From NCBI GenBank assembly GCA_023375675.1, contig JALQBC010000013.1, forward strand, positions 868,001 to 932,000: DNA of 64,000 nucleotides, written 5' to 3'. The notes below the pieces were generated by a model. That model worked only from the letters and a program-made list of their open reading frames with translations, was not told the DNA's origin and did no database searches. This document shows, piece after piece, positions 21,663 to 32,382 of this stretch. The first letter of the stretch is position 1; each line of letters starts with the position of its first letter. The DNA comes from Cytospora piceicola. Its lineage: Eukaryota > Ascomycota > Sordariomycetes > Diaporthales > Cytosporaceae. Made by a program: the position numbers and the translations under genes.

Positions 21663-23177
21663 ATGGCTGCTGGTCTGCTCCCTTTTCTAGGGGATAATCT
21701 CCGCACACTGCTTATCGCATGGATCTTAATCTCAGCACTTTTTCTCGCTGTACTTATCAGGTTGTCAACTGATCCATTAAAACATGTCCCTGGGCCCTTC
21801 ATTGCTCGCGTCACGCCGCTCTGGCTCTGGTATATTTCGTATAGCGGCATCGAATGTCGAACACTTGCGGCGCTCCATGAGAAGTATGGCCCAGTGGTTC
21901 GGATTGCGCCAAGTGAGGTCGACATTTCTGATGGAGCCGCCATCAATCCCATCTACGTCAAGAACGGTGGCTTCCTGAAGAGCACTACCTATCAGCACTA
22001 CGACTTCGGCGGCTATCCAACGATCTTCTCAAGCCGAGAACCGGCACAAAGGACATCAAGAGCCAAGGCCGTGGCACCAATGTTTGCAACACGAGAGATC
22101 GTAAAGGGCAGACCAGTTGTACAAGAGGTCATTGACGAAATGGTTATTGAGCTACAGCGGAGGAAAACTGAAGCACGCGGCAAACCACTGGACGTTCTGA
22201 ATCTTTTCCGGGCCCTGGCCATAGATCTCACAACAGCATATCTCTTTGGTGAGTCCTTCAATGGTCTTGGAAGGGAAAGACTCAGCGCGACTGGCTTCGT
22301 CGACAACCTGTTCGCCGGTGCCCGTTTCTTCTACCTGCCTCCTTGGCTGTACCATCACGTCGATGGCTTGGCTTCTATGTTTGACAAAGGGAAGGTGGAT
22401 GTTGCCAAAAGCAGCGCTATCGTTGACAAGTATATTGCTCGAGCTGTCACCGATTGCGTGGCAGAGAAGGACACCGAGGCACAGACATATCAGGGTCGAC
22501 TGCTCGAGGCTGGAATCTCGCAAGAAGAGACGAAATCACAGCTTCTCGACGCGATTTTCGCGGGGACCGACCCCCCTGCAATGGCTTTGGCAAATATGTG
22601 TTGGTATTTGGGAAAGCTACCCGCCAAGTAAGTTCATATATAGCACATGTACATACGCTGCGAGCATAGATGATCTGACCCATTCCTTAGGTACGAGAAA
22701 GTCTGTCAAGAAGTTCAAGAAAACACCGACCTTGACGCCACATCCCTTCCTTACCTCTCAGGTGTCGTCAAAGAAAGCCTTCGTCTTTCCATGGCCACTC
22801 CCACTCGCCTACCACGCGTCGTACCCCGTGGTGGGTGGACCACCTGTGGTGTCCCCATTCCGGCGGGAACCAACGTAGGGATCGGGGCTTACAGCTTGCA
22901 TCTCAATCCTGAGGTGTTCCCCAACCCGCATGAATTCCTACCAGAGCGCTGGCTGGACTCGAAGCCGGAAATGCTGCGTGACAGCTTTGCCTTTGGGTCG
23001 GGGCCACGCCAGTGCATTGCACGAAACTTGGCGACACAGTGGCTGTTTTGGATAGGTGAGACGTTGATCCGCAGTGGTGTTTTGGAGGGCGCGAGGCCGG
23101 TCAAAGACCACATCGAAGTGCAGGAATGGTTCAATAGTAAGGTTATTGGCGGGAAGATCGAGTTGAAATGGCAGTAG
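21663..23177 (+). CDS. cytochrome P450 monooxygenase
   Basis: Exons 21663-22627 and 22691-23177, 483 residues. It is a heme-thiolate oxygenase held in the ER membrane by an N-terminal helix (LRTLLIAWILISALFLAVLI). The PGP-type hinge is HVPGPF. The I-helix oxygen-binding motif is AIFAGTDPPAMAL, where the common Thr-Thr is Pro-Pro. The K-helix ExxR is ESLR (Glu350, Arg353). The heme loop is FGSGPRQCIARN with axial Cys430. The intron lies between the I and K helices. The layout resembles fungal CYP families with VRIAPSEVDI near the N-terminus. The substrate is unknown. It lies between two MCFKK-family genes and before a RIB7-like reductase, all on the same strand, but there is no secondary-metabolite core enzyme nearby. 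Confidence 0.93.
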
Positions 23178-23672
23178 GTTTCCCGCGGGAAAGAAGGGGA
23201 GGAGGGGGCATTGTCAAAAACTGGTATCTTTCTTGATCACTTAGCTCAGACTACTTAAGTATGTACTTAAGTATGTAGTGGGTAAAGTTGTGACTTTATT
23301 GGCGGCCCGGGGTTGTTGGTCATCGCTCGAGGGCGTTGGGTTCTTTACTTGCTTCAGTCCCATCTATATATATATATTTAGGAGTCCTTCTAAGTGATTA
23401 TTATAGCATTTCAAGAACTGTAATCTGTGGTACAAACTGACATGTGTCAGTGACAAACCTCATTTCATTATCCCGCCATCCCACGTTTCCTTGCGACTGT
23501 CACGGACTGTGTAGAAAAGTGGGCCCTGAGAGCTCAATCTCAAATTCCAAGTGCCTCCACAAAGCCTCAGGTTGATTCCTCTTTCAAACAACGATCAACT
23601 CTTCGACTTTCCTACAATCGAACAAGTCTCGAGCCTACCTCTAATTCGTTATCTGACGCTAACGCTTCGATA
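23178..23672. promoter_or_regulatory. intergenic between P450 and RIB7-like gene
   Basis: 495 bases. It has a tandem TTAAGTATGTAC repeat at 23255-23280 and a TATATATATATTTAG tract at about 23365-23382 that may be the TATA box for the next gene. Long pyrimidine-rich segments just before 23650 are typical of fungal transcript starts. Confidence 0.4.
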
Positions 23673-24503
23673 ATGGCCTCGTCTGTCCCGATAGATGCCA
23701 TGGAATTTTCGCAGCCTCACAGAGAATTCCTAGAGGCTCATCTACCGCCAAGAGATGGCTCAACTCCTCATCCGGACTCGCCCTTCGTGACCTTGACCTT
23801 CGCGACGTCCCTCGACTCCTCCCTCGCCCTGGCCCCTGGCGCCCCGACTGCAATCTCCGGGCCACAGTCCAAGGCCATGACACACTATCTCCGTTCTCGA
23901 CACGACGGCATCCTGATTGGCGTGGGTACTGCCGTCGCGGACGACCCGAGCCTGAACTGCCGCCTCGTTGGCGTCGGCGGATACGGTGGTGAGGGCCTGG
24001 AAGGGCAGCCCAGACCCATTGTCATCGACCCCACAGCGCGGTGGGACTTTACCGAGAACTCGAAGTTGTTCAAGCTTTGCCGGGAGGGACGGGGTCGCCC
24101 GCCGTGGATCGTCACTTCTGTCAAGGACCTTCCGTCGGAAAAGGAAGCCTTGTTGCAGAGATACGGGGGCAGATATGTGAGAGTGGATATCACCAAATCG
24201 GAGACTGGTCAGCACCGTCTCGATTGGGGTGCCATGTTGCTCACTCTTAAGAACAGTGGCCTCAATAGTGTCATGGTCGAGGGTGGTAGCCAGGTCATCA
24301 ATACCCTGCTTGAGCCGGAGTACTTGCCAAAAGTCAGTATGGTTATCATCACCATTGCTCCGACGTGGCTTGGCCAGGGCGGAGTGGTCGTGTCGCCTGC
24401 GAGACGGTTCGATGAAGGAGGCAGTGCCATTCCTGCTGCACGTCTTGTTGGTGCTAAGTGGTATCCTTTTGGAGAGGATGTTGTCCTGTGTGGTAGACTA
24501 TGA
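23673..24503 (+). CDS. RIB7: RIB7-like 2,5-diamino-6-(ribosylamino)pyrimidinone 5'-phosphate reductase
   Basis: Single exon, 276 residues, a RibD C-terminal-type reductase. It would reduce the ribosyl side chain of the riboflavin precursor to ribityl with NADPH, the second step of riboflavin synthesis in fungi. Visible family segments are PFVTLTFATSLDSSLA (near residue 40), ISGPQSKAMTHYLRSRHDGILIGVGTAVADDPSLN (65-100), PIVIDPTARW (about 115) and the nucleotide-site SVMVEGGSQVINTLL (about 200). The family is dimeric and cytosolic. A second ATG (codon 10) is possible as start. It ends 2 bases before a TACCCTAGGGTA palindrome. The assignment to RIB7 rather than a related reductase rests on length and motif order. 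Confidence 0.85.
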   Translation: MASSVPIDAMEFSQPHREFLEAHLPPRDGSTPHPDSPFVTLTFATSLDSSLALAPGAPTAISGPQSKAMTHYLRSRHDGILIGVGTAVADDPSLNCRLVGVGGYGGEGLEGQPRPIVIDPTARWDFTENSKLFKLCREGRGRPPWIVTSVKDLPSEKEALLQRYGGRYVRVDITKSETGQHRLDWGAMLLTLKNSGLNSVMVEGGSQVINTLLEPEYLPKVSMVIITIAPTWLGQGGVVVSPARRFDEGGSAIPAARLVGAKWYPFGEDVVLCGRL

Positions 24504-24504
24504 A

Positions 24505-24516
24505 TACCCTAGGGTA
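24505..24516. repeat. palindrome TACCCTAGGGTA
   Basis: Perfect 12-base palindrome immediately after the stop codon of the RIB7-like gene. Each arm contains ACCCTA, a telomere-repeat-like half site. Confidence 0.85.
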
Positions 24517-24801
24517 AGCGTGAAGGCTTCCATAACTCTAAACTGCACAGTCATACACCAAACAAGCCGTCACTTGAAATTGATACTGAACTTACCAAGA
24601 CTCTTTACTAGTCAAGTTGTCATACCCTTGCTGAATTAATCAGGTTTTGTGTTCGAGTTGGTAGGAGGCGCAAGTTAGGCTACTAACATAGTCATCTCTT
24701 AGATATCTCATGATGTATGTGTGGGTATATGTGGAGCATCTCCCATATCCTTTCCAGTTGACGGTTGGGTCAGCACATGCATGGAGTGGTTCACGCCCCA
24801 G

Positions 24802-24813
24802 TACCCTAGGGTA
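24802..24813. repeat. palindrome TACCCTAGGGTA
   Basis: Perfect; here the symmetry extends to 16 bases (AGTACCCTAGGGTACT, 24800-24815). Confidence 0.85.
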
Positions 24814-25195
24814 CTTAAGGTTTTACATACATGGAACTGCTCCACCGCCCCCCTTTTCCGAAGGTGTCACATGCAGGCTTCAGAGGTATGGCAATGATGA
24901 CTGCCTGATACGGGTCAGAAGTGCATGTTGTCACTAAAGGTGGCTGTGCTCTCAAGGGATGACCGCCGCCCAGGCAGAACTCAGGAGTCAGAGGACGTCA
25001 CCTGGGTACAACATTCAAGATCCGCTAATTCAGCTCTACTGTTGCATTTTCATCATACAAGGCGAATAGCTAAATGTATGCCTCGTCGCACAAAACACTG
25101 AAGAGGTTTGCAGCTAAGTATGATTGTTGGGGGCAAGTTACGAGGCGATGGTAGGCTGTGTGAGCAAATTGTGACCGAAATGGGTATCGGTAGCT

Positions 25196-25207
25196 TACCC
25201 TAGGGTA
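25196..25207. repeat. palindrome TACCCTAGGGTA
   Basis: Perfect copy about 160 bases before the start of the second MCFKK gene and 50 bases before its TATA box. Confidence 0.85.
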
Positions 25208-25356
25208 GTTACGGTCTAGGCAGTGATCAATGTCATCCCGACTATATCGTGGTGTATATATATTTAAGTATGCAGCAGGAGGCGTCAGGAGGGTTCAATG
25301 GTCAGAGCATTTCCATTTCATCTTATTCCCACCGAGCATCCAGTCTCACTATCAAT

Positions 25357-25822
25357 ATGTGTTTCAAGAAAGTGAGTCCATCATCATATCTGATCACCGC
25401 AGCCTCTTTCCACTCGAGTAGGTAGTTGACACAGATTGTAGTCAGATTACGATGGAGAAAAGGTCATTGCTCCGAGGCCTGCAGCCCCATCACCGCCTGT
25501 CACATCATCGCCAGTGCCATCGTTGCGACACAGACGCAGCCACGAAGACCAAACCAGCAATATCAACAAAACTCGAAAGGCACGTGTGAGCTACAAACCC
25601 AACGATGGTGCCACAAGTGGAATCCAAGCTGGGGTAAGCTCCGGCGACGGATATCATCATCATCACCATCACCATGCTATTAGTACCCCTTCTTATGGCG
25701 GATCTCACCACGGACATGGAGGAAGCAACAGTGGTGGAGGAGGAGATGGGGGCGGAGGCGGAGGAGATGGGGGTGGAGGTGGAGGTGGAGGTGGAGGCGA
25801 TGGGGGCGGAGGTGGGTGCTGA
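25357..25822 (+). CDS. small MCFKK / His-Gly-rich protein, copy 2
   Basis: Uncharacterised paralogue of the gene at 20762. Exon 1 (25357-25371) encodes MCFKK, the intron 25372-25441 is GTGAGT...TGTAG, and exon 2 (25442-25822) begins SDYDGEKVIAPRPA; total 131 residues. The body is basic and Pro/Ser-rich, then has seven consecutive His, a SYGGSHHGHGGSNS stretch and a tail of Gly blocks separated by Asp, ending in Cys. The Gly tract is coded by GGTGGAGGN-type repeats at about 25733-25815, a likely length-polymorphic minisatellite. His-rich and Asp-punctuated Gly segments could bind metal ions, but this is inference only. It has the same exon structure, strand and TATA spacing as copy 1. Confidence 0.65.
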
Positions 25823-27131
25823 ACTATATACGTAAAGAAGACACTATCGTCATGACTTTAAGCATCACTAGACTTACAAATAATTCATCCCATATCTGAG
25901 AACTTGCCAACTGGTAATCTATGATCGTGTGTTAGCGAGTACTGGGCGGTGGTGGTCTATCCTCTCCAGAAAATACATTTTTCCCGCCTTTGGATTGAAA
26001 AATAGCCATGTTCTTTCAGCGGTTCTACCGCGTTTACGAAAGTTGCCCCTGCCCTTGTGGGTACACTTGGTAGTAGCCCTCTCCGCGTACACCGTACTCT
26101 TCATTCCACATGTATACTGCAGTAATAGGAGGATGGTGTGAGATTTGCTTGAAACCAGACTGGCTGTTGTGTATGGTCCGACTAGCTGGTACATGAATCT
26201 TTGTCTAGGAAAGCAATCAGAGGCTTCTTGATTCTATGCCCTAGATTGTGGCCCACATCACATAGCATTGACTTTTAAGGCTGATAAATATCCATTTCAG
26301 AACCAGCAACGCACGGATCTCGAGGATACTCCTCGTGCCGGAGACACGAAGAGGGATAGTTACTCTACCCAGAAAGCTCCGACATCATTTACTGAAGATG
26401 GAGCGAGAGAGAGGGGTGATCCTGTGATATGGCCAGATTCCCCTTATCGCGTATTTGGGCTCGTATAGAGTTCGCTTTCGGTTTAGTCCAAACTATATGA
26501 GGGAACCCTCCTCAACCCTACATACCTACTTAGGGACACAGTATCACGGGGTTGTGGCGGAGCGGACGTTGCAGGATGTGATAGCAACTCTGGATCCATA
26601 TCGCTTACTGTAAGTGCCCTATTTGGTATATATTTCACGGGTAGGAGTCAAACGGAGATACATAAGTACACTTTGGGCAGGTGTGCTGACCGAAGGAGCC
26701 GCCGGGCCCGCGATTTGTCAACGGGTTACACTGCGTTAGCAACACCGTGAACATCAATGATACAACCCACAACCTTAAATGGGGCTGGCCCCGTTCGATC
26801 ATTAAGTATCTCCACAGGATGGGACGGTAGAAGTATGTATGTACCTTGGACAAAATCATTAAAATCAGGTCGCCTTGTACAGCGATCTCCCCCTCAAAGA
26901 GGAAATTACTTGAGAGTCGAACAGACCATACCCATGGGTCTTTATACCCTGTTGTATTCCAGATGCGGACATAGATATCAAATAGCTCTCAAAATTGATC
27001 AGGCATCTTGCAGCTCTTTTAATCTTTGTACATTCATGGTATCGAGCTCAAAATGCCCTCCCACCCCCGAGCTCCCCGCCCTCTTGAGGAGTCAACTGAC
27101 CTAAGTTCAGAGGAGTCACACATGTATAGCA
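25823..27131. other. intergenic, no gene seen
   Basis: 1.3 kb. Several 60-115 codon frames overlap on both strands without family resemblance. The right part probably includes the 3' UTR of the leftward CFEM receptor gene. Confidence 0.35.
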
Positions 27132-28810
27132 TCAAACGGCCGTGCGGCCCGATGTGTGCGAGCCTGATTCTTGCAAGAAAGTCTCGTCCAGCAGCTCAAA
27201 CTCGTCATTTCCGTATGTTGGGTCGCTTCGTGACTGGACAGAGACCACAGTAGTAGACGCCTGTGTCGTGAAAACATCTGTGAACCCCTTCCAACGACCA
27301 CGCGAGCCTTTGTTTTCAACTTGGTTAGAGTGTGCAGCCCTGGCGCTGCCGGATGGACGTCCAGGGAAGTCATATGAAGCTTTGGTAGTATGGCCACTCC
27401 CCGTGAGCTGTCGGATCAAAGAGACAATCGCGGGCACCGATGCGCTGATCTGTTTCATGAAGTCAGGCTTCAATGCTGGTTAAGTGTAGGTAACATAAAA
27501 GTGAGCGGAAACGTACTATTGAGACGTCGACCTCCGCTATGGACAAGATACCCACACCCACAAAATCGTCTAGTATAGGTACGAAAATGGTCACTAGGTA
27601 ACATCTCGAGTTGTAAAGGGGAAGCTTACAAGTGAAGTTTGCCTCCGATGCTTTCTCAAAGAGTACATAACGAGCAATGCTAATCCCGGTAACAAGGAAG
27701 CCCGCCATGAAAATGAAGGAAACGGTTAACTTTTTCTTGTAATTCATTTGGAGAGTCAAACTATTTGCCAGTAATCAGCATATTGACTTTATAAACAAAA
27801 GTGAAGGCGACGGAAACTCACACCTGTGTTACAGGCAATAGGGTAATAACGCCGTCGAGAATGATATTGATAATTGATGAAGCAGATATCTGGCTCTGGA
27901 TATTGATGCAAGTACCGCTATATTTTGAATTCCAACGGTTGAAATAGTAGCTGAAGGGTCGACAAGCGGCGAAAGATGACACGAAGAACGCGGTAAAATA
28001 GCAAACTGACAGGCCCATTAGGATATAGGCCTGGGTCCGGAAGTTGAACATGCGAAGATAAAGCAGCAAAATTGATACTTTCAAAAGGGAAACCTCGACA
28101 AGGTAGATGATCTCTGCTGAAAAAGAACACTGGTCGCGTCAGTTTAATAGACGGAACTGGGCCAGGGTGACGCGAAATGCTTACCTTGAAGAAGGAACTG
28201 AGTTGATGCTCTTCCAACATCCATATGTCTTGACCGACCCCGAAGTTCAGCAGAATGTGACCGAGGATATTAACGGACAGTGAAAGAGAAAGGACGACGA
28301 GTATGGTCCAGTCATCCCAGCCAATACGGCCGCCGAAGTGTTGCATTCGTGAGACGAAACGTAGAACCACAAAGATGAATGCAAGCGAGAACAAAACCCA
28401 TTGAGAGACAATCAAACGACGTGAGACGTTTCTTGCAGGGGCGCCACAAGTGCCTTCGGCGTACCTTATGGTGTGAAGTTCATCCATAGTTGAACAACTC
28501 GCAGTCATGCAAGGAGACATGTCAATTGTTAGGGAGCCGATATTGGAACAAATGCAGGTAATGTCCACAGATTTACACACTGACTCGGACAGGGCGTTTA
28601 GCAGACAAGGTGCCTAGTCCGACTTCATGGTAAGCTGATGCGCCAGAGCGTACGGGTGGGAAAGCAAGAACGTACCGCACACGCCGGCAGCTGATCAGAC
28701 CTGGAATCCAATGCTTTCAAGTCAACGCCATGGCCGAGAAAAGGCGATAATGACTGAGAAAGGCTAACAGCACCTGCTGCTGTGATGGACGCGACAAGCC
28801 AGAGTTCCAT
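27132..28810 (-). CDS. CFEM domain-containing seven-helix receptor (PTH11/SAT4-like)
   Basis: Six exons (28810-28676, 28613-28185, 28111-27822, 27760-27630, 27569-27517, 27449-27132) give 451 residues in one frame. A signal peptide (MELWLVASITAAGAVS) leads into an eight-cysteine CFEM domain (LPACAAPCLL ... VCKS ... TCIC ... SPCMTASC ... GTC). The seven-helix rhodopsin-like core follows, with the family markers WVLFSLAFIFVVLRFVSRM, GWDDWTILV, LLKVSILLLYLRMF and SIISASVPAIVSLIR. The C-terminal cytoplasmic tail is Ser/Thr-rich. The architecture is that of the PTH11 class, plasma-membrane receptors linked in plant pathogens to surface sensing before infection; ligand and G-protein coupling here are unknown. 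The third acceptor (28112) is the least certain join. Confidence 0.88.
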
Positions 28811-30499
28811 GGCCTCAACAATAGAAGAATCTGGTTCGAAGATGCACTCGATTTGCTGGATCCAGATATGTGAGTGTAAGAGGGGTTTTCCCGATCTCGC
28901 GGTCAATCCACTGGTGTCAGACGTACACAGAAATTGGAGATCGGATGAACAGTTATTTAAACGTCCTGTTACATCGATATTAGTAGGGACGGCCCACCAG
29001 TTCCTCGCTAAACGTCGTTTACTCTAGGGTATCTGAAGGAAGCTGTACCTGGTCACATGTGCAGGAAATGCAGCTCGACAAAGCATTGTTGGAGCAGTCT
29101 CCTGATGCACGGAATCGAGCATAACCGCTAGGTGGATCCTGTTCTTTTTAAGGGTGATATACAGCTTCGAGAGACCCCGGGAGGATTGTTTCTTAGGACT
29201 TGATTGGGTACTTCCCACGTATTGCGTAGGATCTAGCCCCCACATTGCTGTACGCCATGTTGTACTGGCTGCACAAAGTATTTGGGAGAATATGCGTACT
29301 CATCCTTTTCCATTTTTTTTTAGTACAATCAGCGAGAATTATTGTCAGCTTACTACCTTACGTTCATTTTTCCCGGCATGTTCCGATGTGGCGTCACATC
29401 TTGGGAGGTGAGCAATCGGGCTCTGGCTGGAAAGGAACAGCACATGCATACAGCTGCATATCCTGATTTCCAAGAGAGTCGATTGCCGTAGCGTTGTCTT
29501 AGTAACTTATAAGTGAATTACGACCCAGAATGATTCATAATTGGCCGAGACGAGTAGGTCCAGGGAGATCGACGGGCAGACTTCACTATTCTGGAATATG
29601 GGTGAATCAACTCCATATAGATATGCCTAAAATTAGTCAGCCCGACTTTGAAGGTGGCATCACATCACCAGCTGCTTTGGGAGCTCGAGGAAATGTTACA
29701 GAAGGAATATGCTCTAGCTCTTACTGTATGAGAGGTATATGTTACTGGCAGAAATCCAAGGAATGTCTTGGTTCTGCGGCCAGACACTGGCCAGCATGAT
29801 ACTTATCATGGGCTGGCTTTTATGGCCTCGGCCCTGGCCAATCATATCAATGTTTCCAGGTTGTGTCCAGATTATATCCACCGTAATTCGCTCTGACATG
29901 CGGAAAAGATGTATTGTCTGTCAAGGTGTGAGGTATTTATGTCTCCAAAGATGGAATACTACCCTCCAGATTTCGAATCACTGTTCCCTTTCAGGGCTTT
30001 TATCATACCTTCATTATACCGTTCAGGCAGCACACCTAGTATTTCCGGCAGCCTCAAAGCGCCAATTTTGACTGCCAGTTCCATTGCATTGCTCGAAACA
30101 CTGGCCATATTGACTTTCAACGTGGATGATATTGACGATCCGAGGAAGTATCGATATCGTGTGTAGCACGATCCCATCTGCCGTGAATGTGTGAATGTGC
30201 ACCTGTTGACAAGCATGTACATGTCGCCTGTCAAATGTGACGAGACGTCCGCGGTGGCAACATTCATCGTGGTTGACATCAATAACAAAAGGGCCTTGGG
30301 CATGTATGCAAGTCCCATGGCCGCGCTGGGTTGGAATGAGCAGGTGGGGGCTGAGGTCGCGTTGCTGCCATTGGTATTCAGGGACAGTACCAATTAGACA
30401 GGACATCACACATAATTAAACCCTGTTGGTATGACCTCTGGCCATAACTGGGGATATAATAGAGACCAATCTTCGATTTGATCCCCATATGTCCCCAAA
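28811..30499. other. intergenic, no confident gene
   Basis: 1.7 kb. Between 29900 and 30410 both strands are open for 80-140 codons (for example 29959-30393 minus), a pattern sometimes left by an old coding sequence, but I recognise no family and cannot choose a strand. An imperfect TACTCTAGGGTA lies at 29020. Confidence 0.35.
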
Positions 30500-31517
30500 C
30501 TATTCAAGATAATCGCCGCCTGTCTCCTTATGGATCACATCAAACATCGGCTTGGCACTAAAGTGGCCTGCGTAGGCCGTCCCGATTGTCTTATACGTAT
30601 AAGCCGCGTCCTCGTCTGAAATGACGATAGGCTTCTCGCCGCGAGGGCCAGCAGCTGCTTCAGCGAGCAATTGCGCCTGGCAACACTTGTCCATACTGAC
30701 GAACCAGAACACCGCCTCCTCGATAGTCCTGCCCACAGTGAGGAGTCCGTGGTTCTGTAACAGGGCCGCCTTCTTGTTCCCAACGCACTGTGCGATGTTC
30801 CGGCCCTCCTCGGTTGCAAGAACTATTCCATTGAAGGATTCGTACACGACGTGGTCGTTGTGGAAAGCGCAGGCATCCTGGGTGATGATTTCCAGCGGGC
30901 GGCCAAGGGAACAGAATGATCGCCCGTAGATGGAATGGGCGTGGCAGGCTGCCTTGACGTCTGGTCTGGCTTGGTGGATCGCGGAGTGGATCGCGAAGGC
31001 TGCCGTGTTGAGAAGACGATTCTCGCCACCTTCGAGGACTTCCCCTTCCTCGCTGACGCGGATCAGGTCCGAGGCCTTGATCAAGCCGAACGCGGTGCCG
31101 AACGGGTTCACCCAGAAGGTATCCGGCTCAACTGGGTCACGATAGGTGATATGACCTGATCGGACGGGTCAGCATGGTTATGATGGATGCGGGGAGTCCT
31201 CGGCTGCCGGAACAGTCAAACAACGCACCTGCGACACCTTCGTCAAAGCCATATTTCGCAAATATGCGGAAAGCAGCCGCTAGACGACCTTTCCCATAGG
31301 CTCGTTCTTTGTAAGGGTCATCGAAGCTAGGAGCACTGCCATAATAATCCTGGTCAATGCTGGGCGGGAGTCCATGGCTGATGATGAGTGTTTACCTGGG
31401 AAATTTGAGCAGTTCCGCTCTGGCTGTTGACTCTGAAATTCCCGGCTCCAGAGGTGCCACGATCGACGGTTCGCCGTCTTTGTGGTCGCTGTATCCATCC
31501 TCTGCGTGTGGAGTCAT
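30500..31517 (-). CDS. class II aldolase/adducin domain protein (Mug14-like)
   Basis: Exons 31517-31396, 31359-31229 and 31155-30500 give 302 residues. The domain begins with the family segment DPYKERAYGKGRLAAAFRIF followed by GFDEGVAGHITYRDP. The metal-site histidines of class II aldolases are visible in CHAHSIYGRSF and LLQNHGLLTVG. Related fungal proteins include fission yeast Mug14; bacterial relatives are L-fuculose-phosphate or ribulose-phosphate metal-dependent lyases. The exact reaction is not known for the fungal group, which lacks a proven substrate. No signal peptide is seen, so it is cytosolic. The second acceptor (after CCCGCCCAG, 31360) was chosen because it alone restores the frame. 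Confidence 0.88.
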
Positions 31518-31681
31518 GTCTGCTAATCAAAACGCACGAGTTTGCAATACGCACCGAAGCCTTGGCAAGACCTTTCGGAAGACATCCTGTTATTTATTGA
31601 TGTGAAGCTTGATACACACCGCTGACGGAAACACGTGACCGCCACGTATGAGATCGTCTCGTGTACTGCGGGGAACATATG

Positions 31682-32077
31682 TCACTTGTCACTGTACCGC
31701 TTCGTCAAATGGCTCATGAATGGCGACAGCCGCGGCACACTAGATTCGTCGTGGGAATACTCAGACGGCAATACAGCAAATTGGTCTCCTACATACCACG
31801 GCATAGGCTTCAAAATGGGACTGATAAGACACCCTGTACAGTACAAGTTGACTCCATAATCTCTCAGGTCAAGTGAGGGAAGACCTTGTTGGTTGGTCAT
31901 TGCTGTGCAACAAATGTACCAGCATGATAGTAGTTCGTCGTAGTTATAACTACATTTATAATGCCTCCTCAAAAGTTTCAAATAATCGTACATGTAACAT
32001 ACGTTTGCATCATTAGTGCCCCCAAATTTATTGGCCCATGCAAGTCGACTGTTGTGAAGCAATAGCAAAGTCATCAT
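31682..32077 (-). CDS. possible small secreted Cys-containing protein
   Basis: An intronless 131-codon frame from ATG 32077. The N-terminus MMTLLLLHNSRLAWANKFGG looks like a short signal peptide; the predicted mature part has seven cysteines in its first 85 residues (including LSCWYICC and LYCTGC). I recognise no family. The frame is AT-rich, unlike most neighbours, and a frame of this length can occur by chance, so this is only a candidate for an effector-type protein. Confidence 0.25.
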   Translation of the reverse strand: MMTLLLLHNSRLAWANKFGGTNDANVCYMYDYLKLLRRHYKCSYNYDELLSCWYICCTAMTNQQGLPSLDLRDYGVNLYCTGCLISPILKPMPWYVGDQFAVLPSEYSHDESSVPRLSPFMSHLTKRYSDK

Positions 32078-32370
32078 TACCAAATATCTCTCCACTCCAC
32101 TTACAAGTCTCTACTGGGTAGAATCTGATTTCGGCTAATTGTACTTGCGATTTGGCAGACGATCTGCTCCCCATTGGAAAGAATGGAACCCCTTCGACGG
32201 CGGCAGACAATATGTGATAAGGTATCACCGAAAGTGTTCTTACTCTCTGTCGGCTGTTGAGTAACTAGGACTACATGTTACGAAAATGATATATTTGATC
32301 CGGCTTGTGCTCGAAGATCCCGAAGACCTCCGTACGCACTTTCAAAAACTCAAATCGCACTCAATTTGAA

Positions 32371-32382
32371 TACCCTAGGGTA
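32371..32382. repeat. palindrome TACCCTAGGGTA
   Basis: Perfect copy in the gene-free stretch before the TRI12-type transporter. A one-mismatch version (TACTCTAGGGTA) is at 29020-29031. Confidence 0.85.

Larger units (their letters stand above)
24504..25356. other. intergenic rich in TACCCTAGGGTA palindromes
   Basis: 853 bases with no gene. It contains three of the window's five perfect 12-base palindromes (24505, 24802, 25196). GTATATATATTTAAG at about 25254 is a TATA box for the next MCFKK gene, some 100 bases before its ATG. Confidence 0.5.

Noticed and set aside
29909..30409. Overlapping frames on both strands (85 to 144 codons)
   Set aside because: Possibly an old coding remnant, but I could not assign a family or choose a strand, so no gene is called.
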